From: Vitis vinifera
Lineage: Eukaryota; Streptophyta; Magnoliopsida; Vitales; Vitaceae
Direction of reading: 5' to 3'
Assembly: GCF_030704535.1 (NCBI RefSeq)
Contig: NC_081807.1
Coordinates: 5,931,001 to 5,995,000, forward strand
DNA: 64,000 nt
Shown here: in pieces, positions 11,467 through 24,728 of the stretch
Layout: every line of letters begins with the position of its first letter
Numbering within the stretch: the first letter of the stretch is position 1
Notes under the pieces: model-generated
The model's input: the letters and a program-made list of their open reading frames with translations, nothing else
Told to the model about the DNA's origin: nothing
Database searches by the model: none
Position numbers and translations under genes: made by a program

Positions 11467-14400
11467 GCTAAATGCATGTCCAAGTGAAGAGCAGGAATGG
11501 GTCAGCACCTTCATGTGTAGACTGTGTAATTGTTATTCTGTAGTTGTGATGACACAGGATTTCAGTGCTTGTGATGACATTTTCCTGGGTTCTCTCTCTA
11601 ATGTCAAAGATTTCAGTGGTTGTGATAAGAAATTAATTCCTAGGCTCGCCGCTTCAAGTGTTGATAACAAATTCTTTGTTTTGCATATCATTTTGTAGTC
11701 TTTCTTTCCTCTAATACTTTTAAGGCTCCTTGTTCAGCATGTTTCACTGCCTTCAACATTTTTTAAGCATCAGCTTGAGATTATCCATGAGAAAGTGATG
11801 CTATGTTATTGGAGTTGCTCCTTCCATTTGTATCTTTGATTGAAATAAATGAACATTTTTGGACCAAAAAAAGAAGAAAAGAAAACAAGGAAGCTCTTCA
11901 ATGGTTTGTATCACAAGTCTAAAGCACTTGGGAGGCGTGAAACTGGGTATGCCGATGGCCCCAAGAATTTGATCATAAATTTGAAATTTGAAATTACCAA
12001 TTTCAGGTAGAACTAAACTGACTCCTCCCTTGTATCAAGAAAATCTTAGAGCATTGATTTTTTAAGCTTGAAGGGCGAAACGAATATTGGAAAATGGTGA
12101 TTATTTTGTCCTGATTAAACAACTTAAGCATTAACCTGGCTTGAATTATAGGTAGTTCTAAGGTTTAAATTCAATATTCTTCTGTATGAATGACTTGAGC
12201 CTTTCATCGATTAGAAGAAACAAAAGAGAGAAAGGGGTGAAATGGTAAAAGAACAAAAGAAAAAAAAATTCTTAATTTTATGCCCAATTAAAGTTTTTGA
12301 TAACTCTTCTTTTGAACTTTTCCTACCTTGTCAAATTTCTACTAATTTTTATTATTAATTTCTTCTCCTTCACCTTCTCATTATCAACGAGATTCAAACA
12401 AAGCTTAAAAGGAAAAACCCATATACCCGATACCCATCATACTATCAATTACGAGAAGACGAGAAAAAAAAAAGAATCAAACTTTATCAAGATGGTGGTT
12501 TGGGTTTTCGTCTTTCTAGCCAATGGGCCTTGTTTGATTCGCTAATTTTAGCCCTGGCTTTTTCCTTTTAGCCCTTTTAGGACATTCTCGAGGTTGGGTT
12601 TGGGCCCCTCTCTTCTTTTCTCACATTGCTATATTGCATGAGATTCTTTATTTACAGAAGGGAATACAATCAGTAACCACAGATAAAGAAAAATTCCCAT
12701 CTTTTTGCTTCTACCATGGCCTTTTTGCCTGGGGAATTTCTTTTTCTTCTTTATTTTTATTGGACTCTTTATTTTTTTATTTTTTTGGAGTACCAAACAC
12801 ATTAAAGATTGAACCTACTTGATGTCTGCCTGGAAAAAACATACAATTAAAACTCAAAGCAGCAAAATAGCCCTTGGTGTCACTGTGACCCCAGTAGAAG
12901 CCACTTTCAAGCTTGTCCTTTCCAAACTGGGAGTACCTTAGCATATAGTAGACTGATTAATGAGCCATAAATATAAAGCTACTTGGCACCAAAAGAACTA
13001 TATCCACATGCCTCGATCCTAGTAGGTATTTTGGGCTTCAAGCTTTGAATTGTTTCTCCTTATCTGTCTCCAGTCAATTATGGTGGCTTATAATTGACAG
13101 TTCACTAATTCTTACTGTATGGGTGATCAAAATGAGATGTTGCAATTCGCCCAATGTGAAGATAATTATGATAATGATATCAGAGGAGACCCTTGAAGCT
13201 GAGAACTGGTAATAATCCAACTAATAAGACTCTACCATTTGTGTTGCTTGGTGTCACATTCAGGATATAGCAATTGAGATTGTCTTTAGGTGGGAGCCAC
13301 AGCCCACACAGGGTAGATGTTCCACTTCCAACGCCATCTGCTTCCACAAGGCCTTTTCAAGGGGAGTGGTTGAAAATGGTTGTGGATGAGTCAAAAGCTC
13401 AGCTGATCACTTTTATCTGGTTGAGATGGGCTCTTTTTTTCCTCCCTTGGTCAAAGCCATGGGAGCTATTATTGGTGAGTTTGAAAGGTACTACCTACTG
13501 ATAGTGGATGACAAACCAACCTCTCAAGTGCTACATGTCATGAGCCCTCAAAGCACCCACTGTGAAAAAGGAAGATAATCAAACACAATCCACAATTACC
13601 TCAAGTGGGAGAGGTTGGGGGGTTGGGAGGTTGGGGGAAGGGACTTTGAAAATTCTTCCCCTCTTTATCATATTGTTGATTCATAAAAGACAAGGAGAAG
13701 ACCATTGCCAATGACTTTTCATAAATGATTAGAGACCTAGGTTCACTAAAGTCACCCACCATATGATCACCATTTTACATGGTGCTTGTAATTTTAATAT
13801 GATTCGATTAAACAAAAGTACTCTTAAGTGCCTCTGTGACTCTTGCTGTCAAATATATAGTTCTTCAATGGCCATCTGAGGCATCATAAAATGTAGCATT
13901 GTATCATCATCATTTCCATGATCTCCTCTGAAACGACATCCATACCAGAAAGGAAGAAGAGAGAACATTGATGCTAATTTTGAATCTAGTGCATGGATTG
14001 AAAATATTACCAACCAGTGGCTAATGATCAAGGTGAATTAGTACTGTCCTATTGTTAACCAATAATCTCACAGGGGTTCCATGCATCTGTCAAAACATTT
14101 AAGCTGGGTTAGTGGGGAGAGATGATTTGTGATGGAAATGCATCCAAGTCCTAAAACCAAAACAAGAAGTGGTGGGGCTGGTTGACTTGGAAGGAAAAAT
14201 GATGCAGCAGGGGTTGCTGCCTTTTAGTTGTTTTTATGTTTGTGGTTGGGATATTATAAGAAGATGATACGCTACCAGTGGACTTAATAGTGTAACAACT
14301 GTTGTGATAATTGATTCTTGTCTGAGTAAGTTAAATCTAGGCTGGCCACCACCACATCTCTCTTTCTTTTTTCTTTTTTTTTCTCATTGTCTCTGTATCT

Positions 14401-17230
14401 GTAGTCCTTTATTCAGTTCCCTTCTGCAATTTTTAACTGGACTGTTTTTCAAGCATCACTTCCCTAATTTTTTGTATTTTGCTGATTTTATTTTATTTTT
14501 ATGGGAAGATGGTTTTCTCATAGACTATTCTCAAATTCAAAAGTGGTATAGCATGCATGTAAAATGGTAGCGATATTTTTTCTTATAAGAGTTCTTTTTT
14601 ATCGAAACTAACTTATAAAATTAGTAATTTAACATGATATCATAACTTTAGTTGAAGAGTAGAGTTTGAGACTTCTCATCTATTCATCCGGGTTTTTCTA
14701 TGTATTTTTTATTTATCGCATGTGAGAGAGAATATTAGATTGTATCATTCACATAATTTGCCTAACTAATAAAAAACTCAAATATTTAAAAAAAAAAAAA
14801 ATTGATGGTTTTACAACAATAAATTGGTTTTGTCTTTACACAAAATCAAAATATTGAAACATTAAATTTTATTGGAGGAGCTTTTCAGAGGATCATAAAT
14901 TATGCAAAAATGGGAATTATTGGTTTATTTATAAACTACTATTAATGAACAGGGCTGATTCAATATGTACTACCAACCATCAACAATGCTAAATAAATGG
15001 AGATCCATCCATCCATTCATCCACAGGTTGGATTTATTGAACCTGTTTCTTTGTTGAGTTTTGTCCATTCATGGGAATCAAAGTCAGTCACATCAAGCTG
15101 TTTCACCTTAACTAACAGGGTGAAAGAAGAAAAGTTTTAGCAAACCCAAAGAGGTAAAGTTGGACAATTTCCAAGTTTAGGGAAACCAAAGCCAGAGGCA
15201 GGATTGCTAGGATTCTCAAATGGTCTAGTTTGTGCTTCCAATTCCCCTTTTCAACCATTGGTCATCCAATTTAGTCAGACTGCTATTTTTTCACCACCTT
15301 AAAAGATTCTTCTCTCCTTTGTGGAAATTGAATTAGCTAGAGACCTATGTTGGATAAATATGATACTATTTTGAGTCAGAAGATTAAAATGTATTTTTCC
15401 AAAATTTCAGTTATATATGAGATGACAATTCCTTTCTATGTTTTTTTTAATCAAAGAAAAACATAAATATCTAATGTATAGCACAAACTTTATTCTTTCT
15501 AGAAAGTAGGGTTATGAAATGTGTTAGATTAGGTTAAATTGAATTTTAACCATCTCGTATAAAAATCAATCGATATTTAGTGAGGGTATATTAAATCTTT
15601 AATGACATTGGATATCACAACTTACGAAGTTGTTCTAAGAGTTATCAATTAGATGACTCATCCTCATAATTAAGAATAAGATTGTTGGAGCTTAGGAATA
15701 TGTTTTAGGAGTCATTAATTGGATAACTCATCCTCCAACTTAAGAACAATATTATTGTTGGATTACGAAGTTTGAATCAATATTGTTGTGTTTTACTTGG
15801 GATGCTAATGATTGAACTACTCCATTAGTTATGGGGGTTGAGTTTCTTAGTGAGCTCTCAGGGGATCAAGTTGTTCATTCAACTCGTAGGATTGAAGAGG
15901 GGTGTGCTTTTTGAAGAATTTTTTTTTATATGATAATTAACGAGTTTGCACGTATCATATATTTTATCTTTTTATATTTAAGGTTTTGTTTTTTTAAAGT
16001 GTGTAGTTGTAATTGAAATATTTTTATTTTATATTTTCATCATTAGAATTTGTTTCATTCGTCTTGTGAATTATTGAGTGTTAGTACATTTTATGGACAC
16101 AAGAATCACATCGAATCACATCAAAAATTTTGTTTTGTTTTTTTTTACTCATGTGCACGTGATTTGGTTAATAATTATCATATTCTAACATCATTACTTT
16201 AATACCACTTACTAGATAGAATTTTAATAATTTCATTTGTAAATCAAATAATCTTTGACAAGGGAGGTCAAACCTTCCATGATATTTGATGTCTATTAAA
16301 ATTTAAGAGCAATCTCTATGACCCATTCCCAATTCCCTACACATTCACCTCTTTCTCCATCGGTGTACTACCCAATATAAGTATTTCTCATTTAGATAAA
16401 ACACTTAGACGTCTATACTCTATAGGAAAAGCAACAACTAGTGTTTAGTTGCAGAATCTTGACCATAGGGTGTGATGTTATATACAATAGACAAGGCAGT
16501 GTCAGGCATTGGCCAAGGTGGGTGTTACAACTCGTTGCACACCCCAAGGCTCGGGCATTACACTCTGGCTTTACTCAAGCTTTGGATATTCACATTCCCC
16601 ACTGGTTTACCCACCACCACCTCTCCTCATAAAACCACCTTTCCCTTCCCATAATCAGCAAAATAGTTCTCATTCCATCCATCTCTATTCCACAACAGAA
16701 ACCCCAAAATGAGTGGTTAATGATCTGGTCTCTGTATGTATATCTCTGTCTCAGATCATAAATTCACCACCAGCTTTCTTGTCTCCTCCCATGGTTCTAT
16801 TTTTCTCACTCGTTATTTAATGTTTTGGAGTTTCTTGGAATAAATTCTCACTGAAATACGGATGGGTCTATTTTAATTTTCATGGGTATAATATTATTAA
16901 AATTAAAAAAAATAAAAATTTATGGGCACGTCAAAGGATGCGTACGGATTATATATATGCTTTTAGCCCTGCCACTGCCATACAAGACGGCATCATTTAT
17001 GACTTTTTTTTTTTTCATCTCTTTCTCAGGCAGATGTTACTGTTATCTACGAATTCATTTCTGATACCACGCTCCACGCTCCCCCAATGCGCCTGTTATC
17101 ACGCCCCATACAATTGGGAATGAAAGAAATTTGGATGCACAGCCCCAGTGGTGGGGTCTGAGTCGTCTGATGTAAATTTGGTTTTTTCAAGGTACAAATT
17201 TGATCTGTGTATCGAATGGAAAAAAAAAAA
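11467..17230. other. Long intergenic stretch, no gene recognised
   Basis: The region begins with the 3' UTR of the C2-domain gene. After that I found no exon series, RNA gene or recognisable transposon coding segment. The short open frames (for example 13274-13501 and 16441-16712) have no family features. The phrase 'gttggggggttgggaggttggggg' around 13610-13635 is G-rich simple sequence. A ~12-bp A run lies near 14790. Confidence 0.5.
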
Positions 17231-17231
17231 A

Positions 17232-18005
17232 AATTGATTCTCGGGGAAATAAAAAGTTATTTTGGTCATAATTTGGACTATTCTATATGATATGATTCGC
17301 CTTCATTTTCAATATTATGATATATTTTTAATTCTTTCAAAATCACATTCCTAAATGGATTTATATAGTTTTATAAATATATAAATATTTTTTTTAAAAT
17401 GTATAAATGGATTTTGAATTATGCAACTCGGGTCTAATCAATCTGAACTTAGAAAAATGAGACTAGATTTTGAGTAAGTCAAGTTTGATTGAGTTAGGAT
17501 TGATGGTTCTTGAATTGAGATTGGTTTGGATGAGCGGCCCAAATTGCAGACGCTCCACTTTGATCACATTTTATAAATTTGAATGTCAAAATTTCAAATG
17601 CATATGAATTGGATGATCATGATTGGTGTAGGAAATTTCAAATCACATTTTATAAATTGATTCAGGGGGAAATCAAAAGTTATTTTGGTCATAATTTGGA
17701 CTATTCTAATCCTTTCAAAATCACATTATTTATATAATTTTATAAATATATAAATATTTTTTAAAAGAATATATAAATGAATTTTGAATTATGCAACTCG
17801 GGTCTAATCAATCCAAACTTAGAAAAATGGGACTAGATTTTGAGTAAGTCGAGTTTGATTGAGTGAGGGTTGATGGATTTTGAATTGAGATTGGTTTGGA
17901 TGAGCGGCCCAAATTGCAGCTCTACTTTGAGCACATTTTAGAAATTTAAACGTCAAAATTTCAAATGCATGCATATGAACTGGATGATCATGACTGGGGT
18001 AGAAA
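17232..18005. repeat. Direct duplication of a ~0.35-0.4 kb block
   Basis: Positions about 17232-17640 and 17655-18005 are the same sequence in the same orientation. Shared landmarks include the phrase around 'ttattttggtcataatttgg', 'atgcaactcgggtctaatc', 'tggatgagcggcccaaattg' and 'aactggatgatcatga' (or close variants). The second copy lacks about 55 bases near its start and has many substitutions, so the duplication is not recent. It lies about 1 kb upstream of the cyclin gene. Confidence 0.85.
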
Positions 18006-18120
18006 ATTGGATAAAAGTGGTGTTAAATCATGAAATGAGATCGGGACCCACCAAAGTGTAGCGTGAAGGCACGCGCGCCATCCGCGCACATGGCTGAATG
18101 TTTGATCTCACGATCTCTCA

Positions 18121-18148
18121 TGAGCCATGAGCCATGAGCCATGAGCCA
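18121..18148. repeat. 7-bp tandem repeat (TGAGCCA)x4
   Basis: Four perfect consecutive copies of TGAGCCA, followed by TG. They lie about 0.9 kb upstream of the cyclin start codon. Confidence 0.95.
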
Positions 18149-18304
18149 TGTTCACTGCCCTCCGCATCACTCTTTACTGGCAAAGTGAACAGCATTGGTA
18201 AATTGCAACCTCTTCTCATTATTATTATTTATTATTTTTCGTTTCTTTTTACTGGGTTCCTTCTTTTTGTACTTTTCCCCCATCTTTTGTCCCTTTTATT
18301 TCTT

Positions 18305-18341
18305 TAAATAAATAAATAAATAAATAATAATAAATAAATAA
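18305..18341. repeat. AAAT/AAT microsatellite
   Basis: An (AAAT)n tract interrupted by (AAT) units, in the upstream region of the cyclin gene. Confidence 0.95.
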
Positions 18342-18712
18342 AAAAGATAAAACACAAAGCCCCAATTGATTATGTTACAGACTTACAGTGAGGCAGTAGA
18401 GAAGTGGGAATAATGTTATTATATTTTCCTTTTCTGGAAAACCAGAAGAAGACAAGAGGGTCAACTCTTCCTTTGGCCTCTTTCTAAATTACTACACCTA
18501 TTCTTTTATTTCACCTTTTTATTTTTGGAAATGTTTTTTAAAATTATTATAATTAATGTTTTACTTGAAAATTTGGTTTTTTCTGAAGCCTCCACGTATA
18601 TTTTTTGTAATTAAAAATTAGTTTTGAAAAAGAAAAGATGTGTAATAATGGAAGGGATGGAATAAGAGGTAGTTTTCATGGGGTCCGGCTTGGTGTGCGT
18701 GCCGTTACATTT

Positions 18713-18720
18713 TTTGCCCG
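18713..18720 (+). promoter_or_regulatory. Possible E2F-type site upstream of cyclin D3
   Basis: TTTGCCCG matches the degenerate E2F consensus WTTSSCSS. It sits about 80 bases before a TATA-like element (ATTATAAAG near 18800) and about 310 bases before the start codon. D-type cyclins act through RB-E2F, so a site here is plausible. An 8-mer match of this kind can also arise by chance. Confidence 0.3.
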
Positions 18721-18798
18721 CCAAGCCACACTACACACCGAAAGCATAAAAATTGAAAAAGGAGGGAGGGAGGGAGAGAGAGACTCCACAGAATTCAA

Positions 18799-18808
18799 TA
18801 TTATAAAG
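18799..18808 (+). promoter_or_regulatory. Likely TATA element of cyclin D3 gene
   Basis: The phrase ATTATAAAGG is followed by a TC-rich (CTCTCTCT) leader typical of plant 5' UTRs and then the ATG at 19031. Position and composition fit a core promoter. There is no direct transcript evidence. Confidence 0.45.
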
Positions 18809-19030
18809 GACAAGCGTGAAACCCACTCTGAAAAATCCCTTCGTCTCTTCGCCCTTCTCTTTCTACTTTGATACTCTCTCTCTTTGTGTATCTCTTTCTT
18901 TCTCTCTCTCTAGTCTCTGCGGTCTGCAAACAGAGATAGAGAAAGTGAAGAGAGATGTGTATGGTGGGGGGTGTAAGCTTTTCTTTTGTATAATGAGAAG
19001 AGGACTCAAACCTCTTCTTCTCAGAAGAAG

Positions 19031-20555
19031 ATGGCAATAAATCAACATCATCAACAAACACCACCACAGCCCCCCAACTCGTCTTCTTTTTTATTGGATG
19101 CTCTCTACTGTGAGGAGGAGAGATGGGAGGAGGAAGAAGAAGATGAGTGTTTGCAGGAGGAAGCCTGTGAGAAATATGGCAATGTTGATAATGATGGGAT
19201 AGACCCTTCATCTACTCTTCTTCCTCTGCTGTTGCTGGAACAGGATTTGTTCTGGGAAGATGAGGAGCTTCTGTCTCTCTTCTCCAAAGAAGAGCAGCAA
19301 GCGAGTCTCGGTGCCGGCAATGGTGAAATGGATGGTGCTCTCGCTGTAGCTCGGCGTCAGGCCGTGGAGTGGATGATGAAGGTCAATGCCCATTACGGAT
19401 TCTCAGCTGTAACTGCGATTCTCGCCATTAACTACTTGGATAGGTTCCTTTCAAGCCTCCATTTTCAGAGAGATAAGCCATGGATGATCCAGCTAGCAGC
19501 TGTGACTTGTCTCTCCTTGGCTGCCAAGGTGGAAGAGACCCAAGTGCCTCTCCTCCTAGACCTGCAAGTATGTTGAATATCTGGGAAAAAATCCCTAAAA
19601 ATGTCAAATTTTTAGGTCAATTTTGTCAGTTTTGAATCTGGGTTTTGTTAAAACATTTCAGGTGGAGGACAGCAAGTATGTGTTTGAAGCGAAAACAATT
19701 CAGAGAATGGAGCTTCTGGTGCTCTCAACTCTTCAATGGAAGATGAACCCAGTCACCCCACTCTCCTTCATTGATCACATCATAAGAAGGCTTGGATTGA
19801 AGACCCATCTCCACTGGGAGTTTCTCCGCCTATGCGAGCGTTTTCTCCTCTCTGTCGTCGCCGGTGAGCATTTTGTAACGCCTCTTACATACTCATACAT
19901 GTCCTTTGATCAGTAAATGAGGTTTTTCGATAACTACAAAGGAATAAAGAGAGAAAATCTTCTGATCTCTCATCATTAAGCTTATTACGTTTCTGTGATG
20001 ATTTACAGATTCGAGGTTCGTCCGTTACCTTCCTTCTGTATTGGCTACTGCAACAATGCTTCACGTAATAAATCATGTTGAGCCCTGCAATCCTATTGAA
20101 TACCAAAACCAGCTTCTGGGAATCCTCAAAATCGACAAGGTTGGTGTCTGGCTCTCATGGGTGGGGTTGTTATTCTTCGGTCTTCATTATTAGTCTCAAA
20201 TTAAAGTTCAAACAGTCATTAATGCTCACTAATCAGCCTTAAAAAAACCCCAACATTTCAACAGGATAAAGTGACTGAATGCCATCAACTCATTGTGGAA
20301 GTATCAAACACCCATTTCTATGCTCAAAACAACCCTCACAAGCGCAAGTACACCAAAATTCCTGGCAGCCCAAATGGTGTGATGGATGCATATTTCAGCT
20401 GTGATAGCTCAAACGATTCTTGGGCTGTGGAATCATCAGTGTCCTCTTCACCGGTCGACCCTCTCTTCAAGAAAAGCAGAACCCAGGAGCAGCAGATGCG
20501 GTTGCCATCACTGAACCGTGTCTTTGTGGATGTCATTGGCAGCAGTCCTCGTTAA
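19031..20555 (+). CDS. CYCD3: D3-type cyclin
   Basis: This is the regulatory subunit of the G1/S cyclin-dependent kinase (CDKA), which phosphorylates RBR. Exons are 19031-19567, 19662-19863, 20009-20139 and 20265-20555, joining to 386 residues. That is a normal CYCD3 length with the expected exon pattern. The RB-binding LxCxE motif is at residues 25-29 (LYCEE). The cyclin box follows, with MMKVNAHYGFS, INYLDRFLSS and LAAKVEETQVPLLLDLQ before the first intron. The cyclin C-terminal fold includes FVRYLPSVLATATMLHVI. The tail is Ser/Pro-rich and likely unstable. ATG 19031 is preferred because the open frame upstream lacks another ATG. The gene is intact, with no frameshift. It is CYCD3 rather than CYCD1, D2 or D4 by the LxCxE context, the acidic N-terminus and the VEDSKYVFEAKTIQRMELLVL block. 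Confidence 0.95.
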
Positions 20556-22494
20556 TCTCTCTACAAGAGCATATATATATATATAATTATTCTATTATGT
20601 CTATTATGGTGCAAGTTTAATTGTCTGCCATCTCTGGACTTCCACTATGAAGCTCTTCAACATGTCTCAAAGAGAGTTTTGCACTGCGGAGAATGGCTGG
20701 CATTTCCGAACAGAAAGGACTAGAGAGTATTATCTGCTCTTTCTCCGCTTAATGCTGCTATGAGATATGTCTTCTCTGTAACTCTCTTTTGAGTCTCTTC
20801 CCAGTTCCCAGTTCCCAACATACTTTTTATATGGACATATATATTTTATATTTTTATCATAAATTCAAAACATTTTTGGCCATCTTTGTATATATGTGTT
20901 TGATTATTTGTTCTCATCATTTTGCTTCGTTGCTTGGACTCTTAGCTAGCTTAGAATGACAGATGAATGAGTTGAGGGATTGGGTGTGTGTGAGCAAAGT
21001 CCATGCCTAAAAACCTCTTAAGTCTAAGTCAAATATGGAATAAGAAATCAAGAGAGAAGGGGGAGAGTTGAAGACATGTGAAGGAAGAAACAGGTTGTCG
21101 GCCAGTGGGGTTGAGGGGTTTGGTTTATGTGAGACTTTTCCATTGGGGTTTGACCTCGTTGGAAGGGCCTCTACTTTATGAAAAATTGGAAATGACCTTC
21201 ATCCTCCCAATAGGCTATAACCACCTAATCCCGACCTAAAAACACCATCTATTCCTCTTAGATTTTCTCTACTTTTTGTTTCCAACTCTACTCCCTATGC
21301 CTATAGTAAAGCAGATGTTGCCCTCCTTACTCGCCTTGGGTGTGTGCCCACTGGCCACTGGCCACTGGCCACTGCCCACTTTCCATGATTTTAAGTTTAA
21401 TCTTTTGCATCCCATCAGTCTAATTAGCACATAAAGTAGTTCTAATTTTCAAAATTATTTGTCCTAAAAAAGCAACTGTACTATTCCAAAAAGTTTACCA
21501 TCCTCTTTGTGTAGGGTTGTGGGTTACAGCTTTAACCCATTTCTAAATTCTAACCCATACCACATTGTCAAAATTTGAGTTGAATTGGTGGCCAACAGTC
21601 AGCTTTCAAAAAAGGTTCAACTTCATTTAGTTGCAATATCCTCCATGGACATGATAATATTAGACAAAACCAAACTTAACTGATTGCATCTGCTGTGATC
21701 TCCTTCTGTCTAGGTGTCCTTACCTCTTGCGAATTTATAATAATATGGTTTTAAAGAAAGGAGAGAACAGCTGTCCCCATGGTTGAAAGAAAAATGCATT
21801 GTGGGGTTCCCATGGTGTGCATTGTGTTTGTTGTATTCTGGGAGACAGCATCACATAGTCAACTGTACTGAGATCATGTTGCACCCCCACCTCTCTCTCT
21901 CTCTCTCTCAACCCTTCCAACTATTTCAGTTTTGTTCATCCCCTACAGTCTACACTTAACAATAAGAATTGGCCTTGAAAACTTGGTGATATTATAGGCT
22001 ATGAATGATGTATAGATTGGACAGGCATAGTAACCGACATCCTAGCCAATGCTTTTGCGCAACTTTTAACAATATGGATTCTTCTTCCCTTAACTTTATT
22101 GTTATAGAAATCTTTTTGTTTATGTATTATTGTTATTGTAACTGAGATTAGACTAACTGCATTAATCTTTTAGGGTGATAGTACCGTGAAAGTTGGGATA
22201 CCCCCACTAGAATGTAAAGTACATCCTCCTAGCCATTACTTTTCTCTAAATTGCCCCAAAGATTCATGATGTACATTTTAGTGGGTTCTTAATTCAGCAT
22301 GCCAATACCCTTTTGGATAGCTGTCTTGCTTTTTTCACATGTTAAACATTAATAGTTTTTTTTTTTGGGAGCCATTAAGTGAAGGCCACGTCTCACATTT
22401 CATGATCCACAAGGCATGTCATTTCCTTGTTTATGGCTTTGAAATGTGTATCAATGCTTTAAGCATTGTTAATTGTTGTGGATGATTCCTGTAA

Positions 22495-22680
22495 ACCCTC
22501 CAACAAGCATTGACATTGATATTTCAGGGGAAAACATAAACCCCCCCCCCCAGAAAGAAAGTCAGCTTCCACAAGCAATGACATTGTTGTTTCAGGGGAA
22601 AAACAAAAACCCACAAAGAAAATCAACTCCCACAAGCAACGTGGTTGGAAAATTTTGGAGAAAACCCTACAAAGAAAAGG
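22495..22680. repeat. Imperfect tandem repeat, about three units of ~75-80 bp
   Basis: The phrase 'caagcattgacattgatatt' recurs as 'caagcaatgacattgttgtt', each followed by 'tcaggggaaaa' and then an AAACCC segment. A third degraded unit begins near 22633 at 'cacaagcaacg'. A C homopolymer interrupts the first unit. Confidence 0.7.
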
Positions 22681-24659
22681 GGGGGAGAGAGAGAGAGAGA
22701 GAGTTGGTGGAGCATTCCACAATCCGAAAGGTAAAAAGGTAAAAGGTGGTGGATTTTGAAATTGGGAGACAAAATCTTTGATTTTGTGGGAGATGTCTTT
22801 GGTCCTACTTTTGTTCTTTGCTTTAAGGTTGGTGGAGTGTAGATGGTAGTTGATGCATGCTAGTAGTGATAATGATTCATGAGAGCTAACAGTGAGTGTT
22901 TATATGCATACATAGTGTGTGTATGTGCTTTGTTTTTTCAAAGAAAAACCTCTTCCTCCCAAAGATTGCCCCAAGAGCTCAGTGTGGCCCCACACCAATA
23001 ATTGTAGAATAATATGATAGCTGGGGCTCTAAAAAAACCCTCTTTTTGACCTGGTCTCTCTCTCTCTTATTGCTTCATTAATAAAACAAATGAATTTTCA
23101 AGATTTTTGGAAGAAAAAAGATAGAGACTCCTCATGCAAAGTCTTCCCTGCTCTTTCTTGGTCACAGCTGTAAAGTTTAAATGACAACAAAAAGAAAGGA
23201 CCATATGCTGTGTGGGCCTCCCCCCTCTCTCCACAGAGCCAGGTTTGTTTTATTTGTAGACGATTAAAAGTGGCAATAACAACATCCATAGGCAGGCCCT
23301 GTACTGCAAAATACAACATATGTCACTTTTATAGCCTCTGCCATCTTTAGGCGTTGTATAATCAGTGGCCCTTTTGACTGAAGCCACTCCAAAACATGGA
23401 TTGATCGAGTCCAACCATCCACACTGCTTCTACCAAAAATGCTTTTAACTTGTTTCATGGCAAATGGCAACCCATTTTGCTTTCCTTTTTTTGCTGTCCA
23501 CAAGGCCACATATTGCTTGGAGAGCAGGTTCAGCTCTGAGCCACCTTTTCTTCAACAGTTGAAAACTTGGCCAACATATTCATATCAGACTCTTATAAAC
23601 CATGTTCCATAATAACCAGTCTGCTGCTTTTAAAAGTCTCTGGAAGAAATCCCAAAGGGCCTCTAATGGATAGATTTGAAATCTCATTATTGAAATCATT
23701 TACTCTATAGAATTGTACCTTATGCATCCTGTGGGGACCCTGCCCATTATTTACTGCTGCATGATCTTCTTTTTCTGCTGCTATCTTCCCTTTTTTTTAT
23801 TTATTTTCAATTTTTGTCATTTCAATGTGAGAGGGGTGTAGCTTACCAGTTACCACTCATTTACAGCAAACTAACACTACATACTCTCTTCCACTTCCAC
23901 CCATTTTAGAGATTTTGGAAATGATAAGGAAAACCAAGGAAGGGAATGATGTGAGAGTATCACTACATGTCACAGACAAAGAATTGGGAGAAAGAATTTT
24001 GCTATGGTCTCAGTGTACCTTGGCCACCTTATCAAAGAAAACAATGACAATCAAAACTTGGATCCAAACACCAATTAATCTTTGGTCCTCTGAAATTCAC
24101 GAGTGGAGGGCATCCATGGTACAAAGGCGATGTGACAAAAGTGAAGCCAAAATAAAACCTATCTAATCGCAGCATGACTAGCATTGACACTTCAATTTTT
24201 ATTAGGAATCTCAATTATTTAAGCCTACTAAGGGGGGAACCTAAATGTGGCTGAAACTTTGTAGAGTCCCAAAATCCTAGTATCCCCACAGAGGGATCCA
24301 AAGGCTTGAAGGGGCTGCTATCAAGCAGAAGGAATAGGATGGCTATGGCCCCTCAAAGGGATCAGAATTGAGGCCCCAATGGGACATCATAACTGTTTGC
24401 ACAACCCCTGCGTGAGTCTCTTCCCCACTCTGTTCCATAGTTATTGCATGATATTAACACATGCAATCGGTATCCTATGTGTGGGTTCTTTCTCTTAAGG
24501 GGTCAACATCTTTTATGTAATGCCAAAAAATTAATCCATTTGGTCACGGCATTAAGATCTAGTATGTGGTCCAGCTCTGCAATCGGGCTATCCACGGGAC
24601 CTCAACACTTTGTTTGTAAAATTATGCTTGAGCTTTTTCGTATCTATAGTTAAGACTGA

Positions 24660-24728
24660 GCTCAAATATAAACATACAATCCATTAAATTAGGATGGAGG
24701 CATGTCTCAAATATAAACATACAATCCA
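24660..24728. repeat. Short direct repeat (~23 bp)
   Basis: The phrase starting 'ctcaaatataaacatacaat' occurs at about 24660 and again at about 24706 in the same orientation. Confidence 0.85.

Noticed and set aside
12900-14300. Candidate microRNA precursor in the intergenic region
   Set aside because: No known plant miRNA sequence was recognised and no long stem was evident by eye.
23264-23509. Open minus-strand frame with protein-like residues
   Set aside because: No start or splice partners found and no family match from memory; kept only as a note in the intergenic entry.
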